Positions 43,251-52,295 are shown, counted from the first letter of the stretch. The stretch is 64,000 nucleotides of DNA from Nocardioides sp. Root240 (GCF_001428825.1 NZ_LMIT01000013.1:288183-352182), one strand, 5' to 3'. Notes: a model not told the origin generated them from the sequence alone. Made by a program: numbers and translations.

Positions 43251-44479
43251 GCCCGGACCAGCACCCGCTTCTGCGGTGCGAGCCGCGAGGCGGGCGCGGT
43301 GAGCGTGCGCAGGTGGATGTTCTGCAGCAGGCCGACGGCCAGCATGCCGGCGAACATCGACGAGCCGCCGTAGGAGACGAACGGGAGGGGGACGCCGGTC
43401 ACGGGCATGATCCCGAGGCACATGCCGATGTTCTGGAAGGCCTGGAAGCCGAACCAGCAGGCGATGCCCGCGGCGGCGATCCGGCCGAAGACGTCGTCGG
43501 TGCGGGTCGCGATCCGCAGCGACCGCCACAGCACGATGCCCAGCAGCGCCACGATCACGGCGGCGCCGACCAGGCCGAGCTCCTCGCCGGCGACCGTGAA
43601 CACGAAGTCGGTGTGCTGCTCGGGCACGAAGCCCGACTGGGTCTGCGAGCCGTCGAAGAGGCCCTGCCCGAACAGGCCGCCGTTGCCGACCGCGATCCGT
43701 GCCTGCTCGACGTTGTAGCCGGCACCCTTCGGGTCGAGGTCGGGGTTGGTGAAGGCCAGGAAGCGGTCGACCTGGTACTGCTTCAGGAAGCCGCTGACGA
43801 CCGCGAACACCGCGATGCCGATGCCACCGGCGCCCAGCAGCCCGAGCCAGCGCCGGTCCGCGCCGGACGCCGCGATGACGCCGAAGACCGTGGCCGTCAG
43901 CACGAGCATCGTGCCGAGGTCGGGCTGGGCGAGGATCAGGACGGCGGGGACGCCGGCCACGACGAGCATGAGGAGCACGTCCGTCGTACCGACCCGGTCG
44001 CGCCAGCGGCCCTCGCTGCGCTCGGCGACGACGAGCGCCATGCCCACGACGACCGCGAGCTTGGCCAGCTCGGAGGGCTGGAAGGACATCCCGCCGATGA
44101 TCAGCCAGGAGCGTGAGCCGTTGATGGTCGAGCCCATCGCGAGCACGAGCACCAGGCCGGCGATCGCGACGAGGTAGGCGATCGGCGCGAGGATGCGGAC
44201 CCACCGGTGGTCGGTCATCACGACCGTCGCCATCAGGCCGAGGCCGATCACCACGTTGATGAGCTGCTTGACCAGGAAGGCGCGCGAGTCGCCGCCGGTG
44301 AGGTCGTCGCGCTCGAGGGTGGCCGACCAGATGAGCACGCAGCCGATCAGGGACAGCGCCAGCACGGCGGCGAGAAGGATGCGGTCGACGTCGCCCCACA
44401 TCGGGAAGGCGACCCGGCGCGACGCGGTCGTGCGGCGCGTGCGCGCCGTCGCGCGCGAGGACTGGATGCGGTTGCTCAT
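43247..44479 (-). CDS. rodA: SEDS peptidoglycan polymerase RodA
   Basis: The 410-residue integral membrane protein has about ten transmembrane helices and the SEDS signature PLPFVSYGGSSMFAGMLAVGLLQNI near 365-389, with FQPSELAKL near 144-152. A basic, Arg-rich N-terminal tail (about 1-30) precedes the first helix. It polymerises glycan strands together with PBP2, encoded immediately upstream with a 9-base gap, in the elongation machinery. It is one of the mreBCD-mrdA-rodA set, so RodA is preferred over FtsW. Confidence 0.95.
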   Translation of the reverse strand: MSNRIQSSRATARTRRTTASRRVAFPMWGDVDRILLAAVLALSLIGCVLIWSATLERDDLTGGDSRAFLVKQLINVVIGLGLMATVVMTDHRWVRILAPIAYLVAIAGLVLVLAMGSTINGSRSWLIIGGMSFQPSELAKLAVVVGMALVVAERSEGRWRDRVGTTDVLLMLVVAGVPAVLILAQPDLGTMLVLTATVFGVIAASGADRRWLGLLGAGGIGIAVFAVVSGFLKQYQVDRFLAFTNPDLDPKGAGYNVEQARIAVGNGGLFGQGLFDGSQTQSGFVPEQHTDFVFTVAGEELGLVGAAVIVALLGIVLWRSLRIATRTDDVFGRIAAAGIACWFGFQAFQNIGMCLGIMPVTGVPLPFVSYGGSSMFAGMLAVGLLQNIHLRTLTAPASRLAPQKRVLVRA

Positions 44480-44488
44480 TAGGCCGTG

Positions 44489-46603
44489 TCAGTCCTTCCG
44501 GGCGGGCGGCAGGATCGAGCCGTCGTCGCCGAACAGCGGCAGCGCGGCGGGCGCCGTGACCCCGGGGATCGCGGCCTTGTTCTCGTTGACGTCCTCGCCG
44601 TCGACGCCGTAGAGCGCCTCCCAGATCGCCCGGACGCCCTCACCGGTCGAGCCGGAGCCGGTGCCGGCCTGGCTGATCATCATCACGACGACGTAGTCCT
44701 TGGTGTACGACGCCACCCAGCCGGTCGACTGCTTGCCGTAGACCTCGGCGGAGCCGGTCTTGGCGCGGATCGTCACCTTGTCGAGCGGGAAGCCGCCGAG
44801 CTTCCACGCCATCGTGCCGCGCGAGGCGACGCCCTGGAGGGCCTCGTCGAGGTAGCGCAGCACGCTCCTGGGGATCTTGAGCTTGCGCTCCTTCTTCGGC
44901 TTGATCTCGCGGATCACCTTGCCGTCGGGCGAGACGACCGCCTTGCCGACGCGCGGCTCCCACAGCGTGCCGCCGTTGGAGATCGCGGCGTACCCGCGGG
45001 CGAGCTGGAGCGGCGTCACGATGGTGTCGCCCTGGCCGATCGCGAAGTTCGCGGCGTCGGTGATCTTGTACTTCCAGCCCTCGATGCAGAACTCGCGCGA
45101 GAACTTGTAGACGAAGTCGGAGGTCTTCGCGTCCTGCGGCTTGTCGGCGATGCCGCAGTAGTAGTCCTTCATCGAGTCGTAGTAGGCCTTCTTCCACTTC
45201 CGGTCGGCGACCCGGCCCGACGCCTCGCCCGGCAGGTCGACGCCGGTGCGCGAGCCGAAGCCGAACTTCTCGGCCTGGCTGACGAGCGGGTCCCGGGCCG
45301 AGATGTCGTCGGGGTCGGAGCCGAGCTTCTGCCAGAAGTGCATGCCGACCTGGAAGAAGAAGGTGTTGCAGGAGACCTCGAGCGCGCGGGCGAAGGAGAT
45401 CGCGCCGTAGGCGGCGGACTCGTGGTTGTGGAAGGCACGGTTGCCGATCTGCACCGCCGAGGAGCAGTTGAGCGTCGTGTCGGGCGTGTAGCCGTGGGTC
45501 AGCGCGCCGACCGTCATGAACGGCTTCCACGTCGAGCCCGGCGCGAACTGGCCCTGGAAGGCACGGGAGAGCAGCGGCGTGCCCGCGGCCTCGGAGTAGA
45601 GCCGGCTGAGCTGCTTGTCGGTGATGCCGCCGACCCACACCGAGGGGTCGTACGTCGGCTGGCTGGCCAGCGCGACGATGCGGCCGGTCTTCGCCTCCAT
45701 CACCACGGCGGCGCCGGAGTCGGCCTCGAAGTTGCGCTTCGTGACCGGATCGAGGGTGGCCCGCTGGGTCTGGATCATCTTGTGGAGCTGGGCCTCGACG
45801 ACCGACTGCACCTTGGCGTCGATCGAGGTGACGAGGGTGTCGCCCGGCTGGGCGGCGAGGTCGGAGACGTCCTGGCGGACCCGGCCCTTGGAGTCGACGG
45901 CGACCTGCTGGTAGCCGGGCTGGCCGCGCAGGAACTCGTCGTACTCCTTCTCGACGCCGGCACGCCCGACGACCGAGGCGCCGTTGACGGAGCTGTCGCC
46001 GTCGTCCTCGGCCTCCTCGAGCTCCTCCTTGGTGATCGGGCTGAGGTAGCCGAGCACGTGGGCGGCGTTGATGCCGTAGGGGGCGGGGTACTGGCGCACG
46101 CTCTGCCGGTCGACCACGACGCCCGGGAAGTCCTCGGGCTGCTCGAGGATCCGCAGCGCGGCGGTCTCCTTGACGTCCTGCGCCACCGGGACGGCCTGGT
46201 AGGGCGAGCCGTTCCAGCACTCCCCCGCGACCGAGCCGGGGTCGCCGCACAGCAGCAGCTTGCCCTCGATCCGGCGGACCTTCATGCCGATGGCCTGGGC
46301 GGTGCGGCGCAGCAGCTCGGCGCGGTCGGCGTCCGACATCTTGCCGATCAGGGTGCGGTCGAGCGAGACGACCCAGGTCAGCCGGTTGGTGACCAGCGGG
46401 CGGCCCATCGCGTCGACGACCAGGCCACGCTGCGGCTGCACGACGATCTCGCGGACCGACTGCGAGGCGGCCTGGCCCTGGTACTCCTCACCGGAGATGA
46501 CCTGCAGGTAGTACAGCCGCGCGCCGAGGGTGGCGAGCAGCGAGAAGACCAGCGTCTGGATGACGATCAGGCGCAGGCGGCTGCGGTGGGAGGCGGCGCT
46601 CAC
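44489..46603 (-). CDS. mrdA: penicillin-binding protein 2 (elongation transpeptidase)
   Basis: The 704-residue class B PBP has a short cytoplasmic tail, one transmembrane helix (about 12-30), a dimerisation/pedestal region (about 45-260) and a transpeptidase domain. The active site residues are Ser-357 and Lys-360 in APGSTWKPF, a later SCN motif (EVSCNTFFF) and KTGSAEV. It cross-links lateral-wall peptidoglycan. I start it at the GTG at 46603 because GTGA overlaps the mreD stop; a GTG two codons further up is possible. Confidence 0.95.
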   Translation of the reverse strand: MSAASHRSRLRLIVIQTLVFSLLATLGARLYYLQVISGEEYQGQAASQSVREIVVQPQRGLVVDAMGRPLVTNRLTWVVSLDRTLIGKMSDADRAELLRRTAQAIGMKVRRIEGKLLLCGDPGSVAGECWNGSPYQAVPVAQDVKETAALRILEQPEDFPGVVVDRQSVRQYPAPYGINAAHVLGYLSPITKEELEEAEDDGDSSVNGASVVGRAGVEKEYDEFLRGQPGYQQVAVDSKGRVRQDVSDLAAQPGDTLVTSIDAKVQSVVEAQLHKMIQTQRATLDPVTKRNFEADSGAAVVMEAKTGRIVALASQPTYDPSVWVGGITDKQLSRLYSEAAGTPLLSRAFQGQFAPGSTWKPFMTVGALTHGYTPDTTLNCSSAVQIGNRAFHNHESAAYGAISFARALEVSCNTFFFQVGMHFWQKLGSDPDDISARDPLVSQAEKFGFGSRTGVDLPGEASGRVADRKWKKAYYDSMKDYYCGIADKPQDAKTSDFVYKFSREFCIEGWKYKITDAANFAIGQGDTIVTPLQLARGYAAISNGGTLWEPRVGKAVVSPDGKVIREIKPKKERKLKIPRSVLRYLDEALQGVASRGTMAWKLGGFPLDKVTIRAKTGSAEVYGKQSTGWVASYTKDYVVVMMISQAGTGSGSTGEGVRAIWEALYGVDGEDVNENKAAIPGVTAPAALPLFGDDGSILPPARKD

Positions 46604-47184
46604 GCCCACATCCCCTGCAGGGCGCGCTCGCGGCCCAGCCTGCGGAAGAGCCAGTACGTCGCCGGCACGACCAGCAGCGCGAAGACGACGTCGAGCACGA
46701 GCGCCACCAGCGCGACCTGCAGCAGGTCGGCGACCGACGCGGCCGAGTCACCGAGGAACAGCCCGCTCAGCGCGAAGACGGAGGTGCCGACGAAGGAGCC
46801 GCCCGCGGCGGCCGCGAGCACCAGGGTCAGCGGCGGGCGCCGGGCGCCGTCGGCCTCGAGCCGGCCCACGTCGGAGGTGTTGTCGTGGGCGAGGCGGCCC
46901 ACGACGTACCCGACCGCCATGAGGGCGAGCGCCCACCGGCCGGCGACGTGGTCGGCGGGCGGTGCGAGGTCGAGCACGAGGCCGGCGAAGAAGCCCGTGA
47001 GCATGCCGTAGCGGGTGTCGGTGGCGAGCGCGGTGGCGACCACGACGAGCAGCACCACGTCGGGGACGACGCCGAGGCCGCCGACCTCCCAGGCGAAGTG
47101 CGGGAGCACGGTGACCTGCACGAGCAGGGCCGCCAGGACCGCGAGCAGCACGGTCACGAGCCGGCCGGTCGAGCTGGTCCTCAT
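46600..47184 (-). CDS. mreD: rod shape-determining protein MreD
   Basis: The 194-residue hydrophobic protein has five to six transmembrane segments, the normal layout for MreD, and the helix pair containing GVVPDVVLLVVVATALATDTRYGMLTGFFAGLVLDL. It forms the membrane link between MreC and the SEDS/PBP enzymes. The ATG overlaps the mreC stop (ATGA) and its own stop overlaps the mrdA start (GTGA). Confidence 0.93.
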   Translation of the reverse strand: MRTSSTGRLVTVLLAVLAALLVQVTVLPHFAWEVGGLGVVPDVVLLVVVATALATDTRYGMLTGFFAGLVLDLAPPADHVAGRWALALMAVGYVVGRLAHDNTSDVGRLEADGARRPPLTLVLAAAAGGSFVGTSVFALSGLFLGDSAASVADLLQVALVALVLDVVFALLVVPATYWLFRRLGRERALQGMWA

Positions 47185-48137
47185 CGCATGCTCCCGTCGG
47201 CCTCGATGACGTGCCCGGACGTGCCGGACGGGACGACCACGCCGACCAGGTCGAGCGCGGTGAAGTCGACGCCCGGCGTGATGACGGCGCGGTAGGACGT
47301 CTCGCGCAGCGACTCGTAGACCTTCACGACCTTGCCGATCGGCACGCCCGCGACGTAGGGCGCACCGTTCCTGCTGCCCCAGGTCACGATCTCCTGACCG
47401 ACCTTGGGCACGACGTTGCGGTCGACGAGCTCCATCTCGAGGCGGTCGTCGGTGCCGAGCGCGCCGGTGCCCCGCACGAAGCCGAGCTCGAGGTTGGTGC
47501 CGATCCGCCCGCCCACGTTGGACGTGTCGTCGATGATCAGCAGCACGGTGGCGGTGTGGCTGGTCACCGAGGTGATCCGGCCGACCAGGCCCGCGGCCGC
47601 GACGACCGTCATGTCGGGGTGCAGCCCGGAGTCGGAGCCGGCGTCGATGGTGACGGTGCTGGAGAAGTTCTGCGCGGCACCGATCGCGATCACCCGGGCC
47701 GGGACCAGGGCGTAGCCGACGTCGCCCGCGAGCTGCCGGAGCCCGTCGAGCTGACGCAGCCGCGCGTCGTCGTACCCGGACTTGGCGAGCTGCTGGGCCT
47801 GCGCGGCGTTGTCGGCCTCGAGCTCGCGGACCTGCTGGCGCAGCGCGTCGTTGGTGCGGAAGGTGTCGGGCAGGTCGCTGACCGGGCGCACGACGGTCGC
47901 GACACCGGCCTGGATCGGGCCGACCACCTCGCCGACGCCCTGGCGGACGGTCTCGACCGGGGACCCGTCGCCGCCGGCCTTGTCGACGACCATCAGGGTG
48001 GCGCAGGCCAGCAGCAGGGCCACGACGAGCGAGCGCGACGGGCGGCCGCGGTCGTCGTCGGGGTCGCGCTGCGGCGCCGGACGCCGGGCCGGGCCGTCGC
48101 TCGCGCTGGAGCGGATCGGGCGGGTGTCGATGGCCAT
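47181..48137 (-). CDS. mreC: rod shape-determining protein MreC
   Basis: The 318-residue protein has a cytoplasmic Arg/Asp-rich N-terminus (about 1-35), one transmembrane helix (about 37-53), a coiled coil (about 90-125, with ALRQQVRELEADNAAQAQQL), and the two-barrel extracytoplasmic domain that ends GVVVPSGTSG. It scaffolds the elongation complex in the periplasm-equivalent space and activates PBP2/RodA. It lies 6 bases downstream of mreB. Confidence 0.95.
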   Translation of the reverse strand: MAIDTRPIRSSASDGPARRPAPQRDPDDDRGRPSRSLVVALLLACATLMVVDKAGGDGSPVETVRQGVGEVVGPIQAGVATVVRPVSDLPDTFRTNDALRQQVRELEADNAAQAQQLAKSGYDDARLRQLDGLRQLAGDVGYALVPARVIAIGAAQNFSSTVTIDAGSDSGLHPDMTVVAAAGLVGRITSVTSHTATVLLIIDDTSNVGGRIGTNLELGFVRGTGALGTDDRLEMELVDRNVVPKVGQEIVTWGSRNGAPYVAGVPIGKVVKVYESLRETSYRAVITPGVDFTALDLVGVVVPSGTSGHVIEADGSMR

Positions 48138-48143
48138 GGGTGC

Positions 48144-49175
48144 TCAGAACCGCCTGGGGTTGGTGACCAGGACCTGCTGCAGCGCCTCGAACTCCTCGAC
48201 GCAACGCCCGGCGCCCATCGCGACGGACACCAGCGGGTCCTCGGCGACGTGCACGGGCATGCCGGTCTCGTGGCGGATCCGCTCGTCGAGGCCGCGCAGC
48301 AGCGCTCCCCCGCCGGTCAGCACGATGCCGCGGTCCATGATGTCGCCGGCCAGCTCCGGCGGGGTCTGGTCGAGGGTGACCCGGACGGCGTCGACGATCG
48401 CGTGCAGCGGCTCCTCGAGCGCGTGCCGGATGTCGGCGCTGGTCACGGTGACGGTGCGCGGCAGGCCGGTGACCATGTCGCGCCCGCGGACCTCGCCCTC
48501 CGGCTCGCCGGGGCGCGGGAACGCCGAGCCGAGGGTGATCTTGACGTCCTCGGCGGTGCGCTCGCCGAGCATCACGCCGTGCTCCTTCTTCATCCACGCG
48601 ATGATCGCGCCGTCGAGGTCGTCGCCCGCCGTACGGATGGAGAGGGAGGTGACGATGCCGCCGAGCGAGATGACGGCGACCTCCGTCGTCCCCCCGCCGA
48701 CGTCGACGATCATGTTGCCCGTCGCCTCGTGGACCGGCAGCCCGGCGCCGATCGCGGCGGCCATGGGCTCCTCGACCACGTAGACGCGGCGGGCGCCGGC
48801 CTGGTAGCCGGCCTCCTTCACCGCCCGCTGCTCGACCGGCGTGATCGAGCTCGGGACGCAGATGACCATGCGGGGCTTGGCGAAGTAGCGACGGCGGTGC
48901 ACGCGGGCGATGAAGTGCCGCAGCATCTGCTCGGTCGCCTCGAAGTCGGCGATCACGCCGTCGCGGAGCGGGCGCAGCGCCGTGATGTTGTCGGGGGTAC
49001 GGCCCAGCATCTGCTTGGCCTGGTGGCCGACCGCGATGACCTCGCCGGTGGCGTCGTTGAGCGCCACGACGCTCGGCTCGTCCAGCAGCACCCCACGGCG
49101 GCGGACGTAGACCAGCGTGTTGGCGGTGCCGAGATCGACGGCCATGTCCCGGCCGATGATGGAGTTCGCCCTCAC
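48144..49175 (-). CDS. mreB: actin-like cell shape protein MreB
   Basis: The 343-residue protein is a complete MreB: SIIGRDMAVDLGTANTLVYVR at the N-terminus (phosphate-1 loop), a VVEEPMAAAIGAGLP region, the DVGGGTTEVAVISLGG phosphate-2 motif and LTGGGALLRGLDERI. It polymerises along the membrane and guides wall synthesis. The GTG at 49175 has GAGGAA just upstream; in-frame codons further up encode no conserved sequence. It heads the mreBCD-mrdA-rodA operon. Confidence 0.97.
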   Translation of the reverse strand: MRANSIIGRDMAVDLGTANTLVYVRRRGVLLDEPSVVALNDATGEVIAVGHQAKQMLGRTPDNITALRPLRDGVIADFEATEQMLRHFIARVHRRRYFAKPRMVICVPSSITPVEQRAVKEAGYQAGARRVYVVEEPMAAAIGAGLPVHEATGNMIVDVGGGTTEVAVISLGGIVTSLSIRTAGDDLDGAIIAWMKKEHGVMLGERTAEDVKITLGSAFPRPGEPEGEVRGRDMVTGLPRTVTVTSADIRHALEEPLHAIVDAVRVTLDQTPPELAGDIMDRGIVLTGGGALLRGLDERIRHETGMPVHVAEDPLVSVAMGAGRCVEEFEALQQVLVTNPRRF

Positions 49176-49384
49176 GCTTCCTCGCAAGACGTCGCCGGGC
49201 AGGGTCAACTCGACCCAACCCTCGTGCGCCTTCGGGGAAGCCGACCCGCTCCCCCGCGGTGCGAGGAGTGTGTCGGGGTGGAGGCCGGGCGCACGGACCG
49301 ACCGCCTCCACCAGCGAGGGTAGGTAAGCAAGAGGGGTCAGCCCGGGAGCCACGCCGCACCGGCGTGGCGCGGGCTCAGCCTGC
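49176..49384 (-). promoter_or_regulatory. upstream region of mreB with a terminator for the preceding gene
   Basis: The 209-base gap contains a terminator near its distal end (49340-49376) and then about 165 bases that must hold the mreB promoter and leader. I see no clear -35/-10 pair; TTGACC at 49213-49208 has no fitting -10. No coding sequence is convincing here. Confidence 0.45.
49340..49376 (-). terminator. terminator after the septum-type protein gene
   Basis: AGCCCG/CGGGCT and GCCACGCCG/CGGCGTGGC pair around the loop CAC, with a small internal asymmetry (GGA against G). On the minus strand it is followed by GACCCCTCTTG. It starts 9 bases after the stop at 49385, and separates that unit from mreB. 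Confidence 0.75.
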
Positions 49385-50113
49385 TCAGCGGCGCGACCCG
49401 TAGAACGACTCGTCGACCGGCCCGGCGGGATCACGGGCGAAGCAGAAGATGATCCGCTCGCCGTCCTCCCAGTCGTCCTCGTCGGGCGCGACCCAGGTGA
49501 CCTCGAGCTCGGAGTCCTTCAGCGGGATTCCCACCCACTCCCTGAACTCGTGCCCGCGGCACTGCCTCGCTCCCCGGCGCTCCAGGGCCGCGTCCCCGGG
49601 GAAGGTCTCGTCGTCGAGGACCACGATGCCGATCGACTCGAGGTCATGGCTGTCCTCGCAGTTGACGCGGTGGTCGGCATCCTCCTCGCCGCGCAGCGCG
49701 GGAAGGACGATGCAGTCGTTGGCCTCGATGTCCGCGATGCTCGCGATCACGTCGGGGTCGCCGTTGACGTGCGGCAGGGCGTCGTAGACCCCGATCGCAG
49801 GGGAGGCACCGCGGCTCGGCTCCGGTACGACCAGCCAGACGTAAGCCACCAGCACGGCGCTGCCCACCGCGACAGCGTTCACCGCGAGCGCGGCGATCGC
49901 CAGCCCGCTGCCCTGGTCCTCCCCGGTCGCCCGGCGGTGCGCAAGGACCCGCAGCGCCAGGACGGTCGACACGATCGTGCCGATGTAGCAGCAGCCGACC
50001 AGCGCCCACCCCAGCGACCACCCCGCGGTGGCCGAGGTGACGGTCGCCGGCGCGTGCCCGCCCACGGTGGGGCGGTGGCTCGACCCGGGACGCGACCAGT
50101 CCGCCGCGCTCAT
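49385..50113 (-). CDS. septum-formation-type membrane protein (second cluster, downstream gene)
   Basis: The 242-residue protein has a shorter polar head (about 1-26) than the other cluster, three hydrophobic segments (about 30-55, 68-95) and a septum-type extracytoplasmic domain. NDCIVLPALRG and NCEDSHDLESIGIVVLDDETFPGD match the family pattern, with His-Asp preserved as SHDLE. Cys pairs include C in RRGARQCRGHEF and FCFARDP. The ATG at 50113 overlaps the previous gene's stop (ATGA). Function is unknown; envelope localisation is inferred. Confidence 0.78.
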   Translation of the reverse strand: MSAADWSRPGSSHRPTVGGHAPATVTSATAGWSLGWALVGCCYIGTIVSTVLALRVLAHRRATGEDQGSGLAIAALAVNAVAVGSAVLVAYVWLVVPEPSRGASPAIGVYDALPHVNGDPDVIASIADIEANDCIVLPALRGEEDADHRVNCEDSHDLESIGIVVLDDETFPGDAALERRGARQCRGHEFREWVGIPLKDSELEVTWVAPDEDDWEDGERIIFCFARDPAGPVDESFYGSRR

Positions 50114-50802
50114 GTCGCGAGCCCGATCGGGGCGCTCATCTGCTCGCCGCCGACGAAGCCCGCGAGGCAGAGGAACTCGTCCTCCTCGGCGGGCTCCCAC
50201 GGCTTGCCGACCAGGATGACGGTCAGCACGTAGCGACGGGTGGACAGCTCGGTCCGGTAGCGCTCCGAGATCAGCGGCCGGCAGAGACGGTCCGCAGGGA
50301 CGTCGAGGAAGTCGCCCACCTGGAAGACGTCCAGCTCCCCACGGTGCAGGACCTCGGCATCGTGCGAGTCCGTGCACGAGGTGCCGATGACCGTCGCCGC
50401 GAAGGTCTCGTCGTCGACCCGGACGTTCACGCAGTCTCCGGTCGCGACGCCGTCCAGCCGGTCGGACGCCCGCTCCTCGGTCCCCCGCAGCAGCAGGGCA
50501 CCGACGCCCAGCACGAGCGGGACGAGGAGTCCGCCCACCACGGCGAGGACGGCGCACCAACGGCCCCGGCGCTCGCCGCCGCGGGTCGCCCGGATGCCGA
50601 GGACACCCAGCCCGACCGACACCGGGGCGGCGATCACGGTGCCGAGCAGCAGCAGCGCGGCGACCGAGCGCTCGTCGTACGGCGGGCGGGGCGGCGGGGG
50701 CACGAATCCGTGGCCGGCCGGGTACGGATCACCCGGGTACGGGCCGCCGGGGGAAGGGTCGAAGGGGGAAGGGCCGAAGGAAGGGCCGCCTGGATGGGTC
50801 AC
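50110..50802 (-). CDS. septum-formation-type membrane protein (second cluster, upstream gene)
   Basis: The 230-residue protein starts with a Pro/Gly/Ser-rich head (about 1-40), has two helices joined by an RATRGGERRGRW loop (about 45-105), and a septum-type domain with TGDCVNVRVDD and SCTDSHDAEVLHRGELDVF. This repeats the plan of the array at 25210-27664, in which the loop is RTKGG. The GTG at 50802 is preceded by GGGGAGA; a GTG 15 bases upstream is an alternative. It is coupled to the following paralogue. Confidence 0.8.
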   Translation of the reverse strand: MTHPGGPSFGPSPFDPSPGGPYPGDPYPAGHGFVPPPPRPPYDERSVAALLLLGTVIAAPVSVGLGVLGIRATRGGERRGRWCAVLAVVGGLLVPLVLGVGALLLRGTEERASDRLDGVATGDCVNVRVDDETFAATVIGTSCTDSHDAEVLHRGELDVFQVGDFLDVPADRLCRPLISERYRTELSTRRYVLTVILVGKPWEPAEEDEFLCLAGFVGGEQMSAPIGLAT

Positions 50803-50906
50803 CGCTCTCCCCGTCACTCCGTCGCTCGCCGAGTCGAGCGCGGGCGGGGTACGCCCGGCGCTCCTGCACGGACCCTAGGTCCGGGCCGGAGCCCTGTCAG
50901 GCGATT

Positions 50907-50920
50907 CGGGCAGCTGCCCG
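50907..50920 (-). terminator. possible terminator of ndk
   Basis: CGGGCAGCTGCCCG is a perfect 14-base palindrome five bases after the ndk stop on the minus strand. The stem is short and the U-tract absent, so function is uncertain. Confidence 0.35.
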
Positions 50921-50924
50921 GAGG

Positions 50925-51335
50925 TCAGGCGAGGCCGGGGAACCAGAGCGCGATCTCGCGCGCGGCCGACTCGGGCGAGTCCGAGCCGTGCACCAGGTTC
51001 TCGCGGTTCGACAGCGACAGGTCGCCACGGATCGTGCCCGGAGCAGCCTTGCGGCCGTCGGTCGCGCCGTTGAGGGCGCGGACCACCTCGATCGCCTCGT
51101 CGCCCTCGAGCACCAGCGCCACCAGCGGCCCGCTGGTCACGAAGGTGCGCAGCGGCGGGTAGAAGTCGCGCTCGACGTGCTCGGCGTAGTGCGCGTCGGC
51201 CTGCGCCGCGTCGATGTGGCGGTGCTCCATGGCGACGATGCTCAGGCCCTTGGCCTCGAACCGTGCCAGCACGTTGCCGACCAGGCCGCGGCGTACCGTG
51301 TCGGGCTTGAGGAGGACGAGAGTGCGTTGGGTCAC
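50925..51335 (-). CDS. ndk: nucleoside diphosphate kinase
   Basis: The 136-residue enzyme has the NDK signature TLVLLKPDTVRRGLVG at the N-terminus and NLVHGSDSPESAAREI with catalytic His-116. The length and the nucleotide loop are normal. It equilibrates nucleoside di- and triphosphates. The GTG at 51335 is the only usable start; TAGGGT then 7 nt precede it on the minus strand, which suggests a leaderless mRNA. Confidence 0.97.
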   Translation of the reverse strand: MTQRTLVLLKPDTVRRGLVGNVLARFEAKGLSIVAMEHRHIDAAQADAHYAEHVERDFYPPLRTFVTSGPLVALVLEGDEAIEVVRALNGATDGRKAAPGTIRGDLSLSNRENLVHGSDSPESAAREIALWFPGLA

Positions 51336-51404
51336 GTGCGTGACCCTAGCGGGCGCGGGTTGCGGGCAGGCCAGGCACGTCACCTCACCCGGTCTCGTGA
51401 CGCG

Positions 51405-52238
51405 TCACAGGCCCGCTTGCTTCGCGGCGCGGGCCTGTCGACGCTCCTCGACCTTCGGGCGTGATCCGCGGCCTCGTCCCTCGGCCGCGGCGCCCTCCAG
51501 CGACTGCGTGATCAGCTTGTTGGCCGAGCGCTGGAAGCCGCGCACGATCGCCTCGAGGGTGAGCCGGCGCAGCGTGCCGATGGTGGCCTCGAGCTGCTCG
51601 GCGTCCTCGCGGGAGTGGCTGCGCTCGTGGCGCCACGGCTCGACGACCTCGTCGTGCAGGACGCGGGTCAGCTCCGCGGCGAGGGCGGACATGTGGCGCT
51701 CGATGGCCTCGCCGGCGGCGCGCATGCCGGCGACGGGGATGTCGACCTGGAGCAGCTCGACGGCGACGTCGAAGCCGTGGACCGGGGTGAAGTGGTCCTC
51801 ACCGACGCGGCGCAACAGGCCGAAGTCCTCGATCAGGGCGACCTCCTCGTCGGTCAACTTGCGCCCGGCGTGCTGGTCGAGCTGGCGGCGGGTGAGCTCC
51901 TGGGGCTCGCCCACGGTCCAGGACGTGAGCATCGCGCGCTGGACGGCGAGGTCCTCCACGCCGGCGTCGGCGGGCAGCGAGGCGAGGTACTTCTCGATCG
52001 CCTGGAGGGTGAAGCCGTGCTCCTGGAGGGCGCGGATCATCTCGAGCCGGGCGAGGTGGGTGTCGTCGTACCAGGCCATGCGGCCGCGGCGCGCAGGCGG
52101 CGGGAGCAGGCCGAGGCTGGCGTAGTAGCGGGTCGTGCGGACGGTCAGTCCCGCCGCGGCGGCGAGCTCGTCGACCGTGCGCAGCGCGCTCTCACCATCG
52201 GACTCCCGAGTCGGTTCGACCCCCGCGACTGCGCTCAT
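51405..52238 (-). CDS. MerR-family regulator, probable regulator of the mce operon
   Basis: The 277-residue protein has a MerR helix-turn-helix (about 18-85: TVDELAAAAGLTVRTTRYYASLGLLPPPARRGRMAWYDDTHLARLEMIRAL), then a long helical C-terminal region to about 250 and a basic tail. No cysteine metal-binding motif is seen, so it probably senses a small organic ligand or acyl-CoA. The ATG at 52238 follows TACTGT plus 7 nt, so the mRNA should be leaderless, and that -10 lies inside a dyad also present before yrbE. It is divergent from yrbEA. Confidence 0.9.
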   Translation of the reverse strand: MSAVAGVEPTRESDGESALRTVDELAAAAGLTVRTTRYYASLGLLPPPARRGRMAWYDDTHLARLEMIRALQEHGFTLQAIEKYLASLPADAGVEDLAVQRAMLTSWTVGEPQELTRRQLDQHAGRKLTDEEVALIEDFGLLRRVGEDHFTPVHGFDVAVELLQVDIPVAGMRAAGEAIERHMSALAAELTRVLHDEVVEPWRHERSHSREDAEQLEATIGTLRRLTLEAIVRGFQRSANKLITQSLEGAAAEGRGRGSRPKVEERRQARAAKQAGL

Positions 52239-52243
52239 GACTG

Positions 52244-52260
52244 TCACAGTACGACTGTCA
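52244..52260 (-). promoter_or_regulatory. operator dyad over the MerR gene -10 box
   Basis: TCACAGT-ACG-ACTGTCA has 6 of 7 paired positions around ACG. On the minus strand it contains TACTGT (52251-52246), which is a -10 with TTGCGC (52274-52269) 17 bp upstream. Seven bases separate the -10 from the ATG at 52238. Confidence 0.7.
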
Positions 52261-52295
52261 TTTGCCGAGCGCAACGCGAGGGATGGAGAAAGGGT

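Noticed and set aside
46604..46609. GTG at 46609 as the start of mrdA
   Set aside because: The GTG at 46603 gives the precise GTGA overlap with mreD that is typical of this operon; the difference is two residues.
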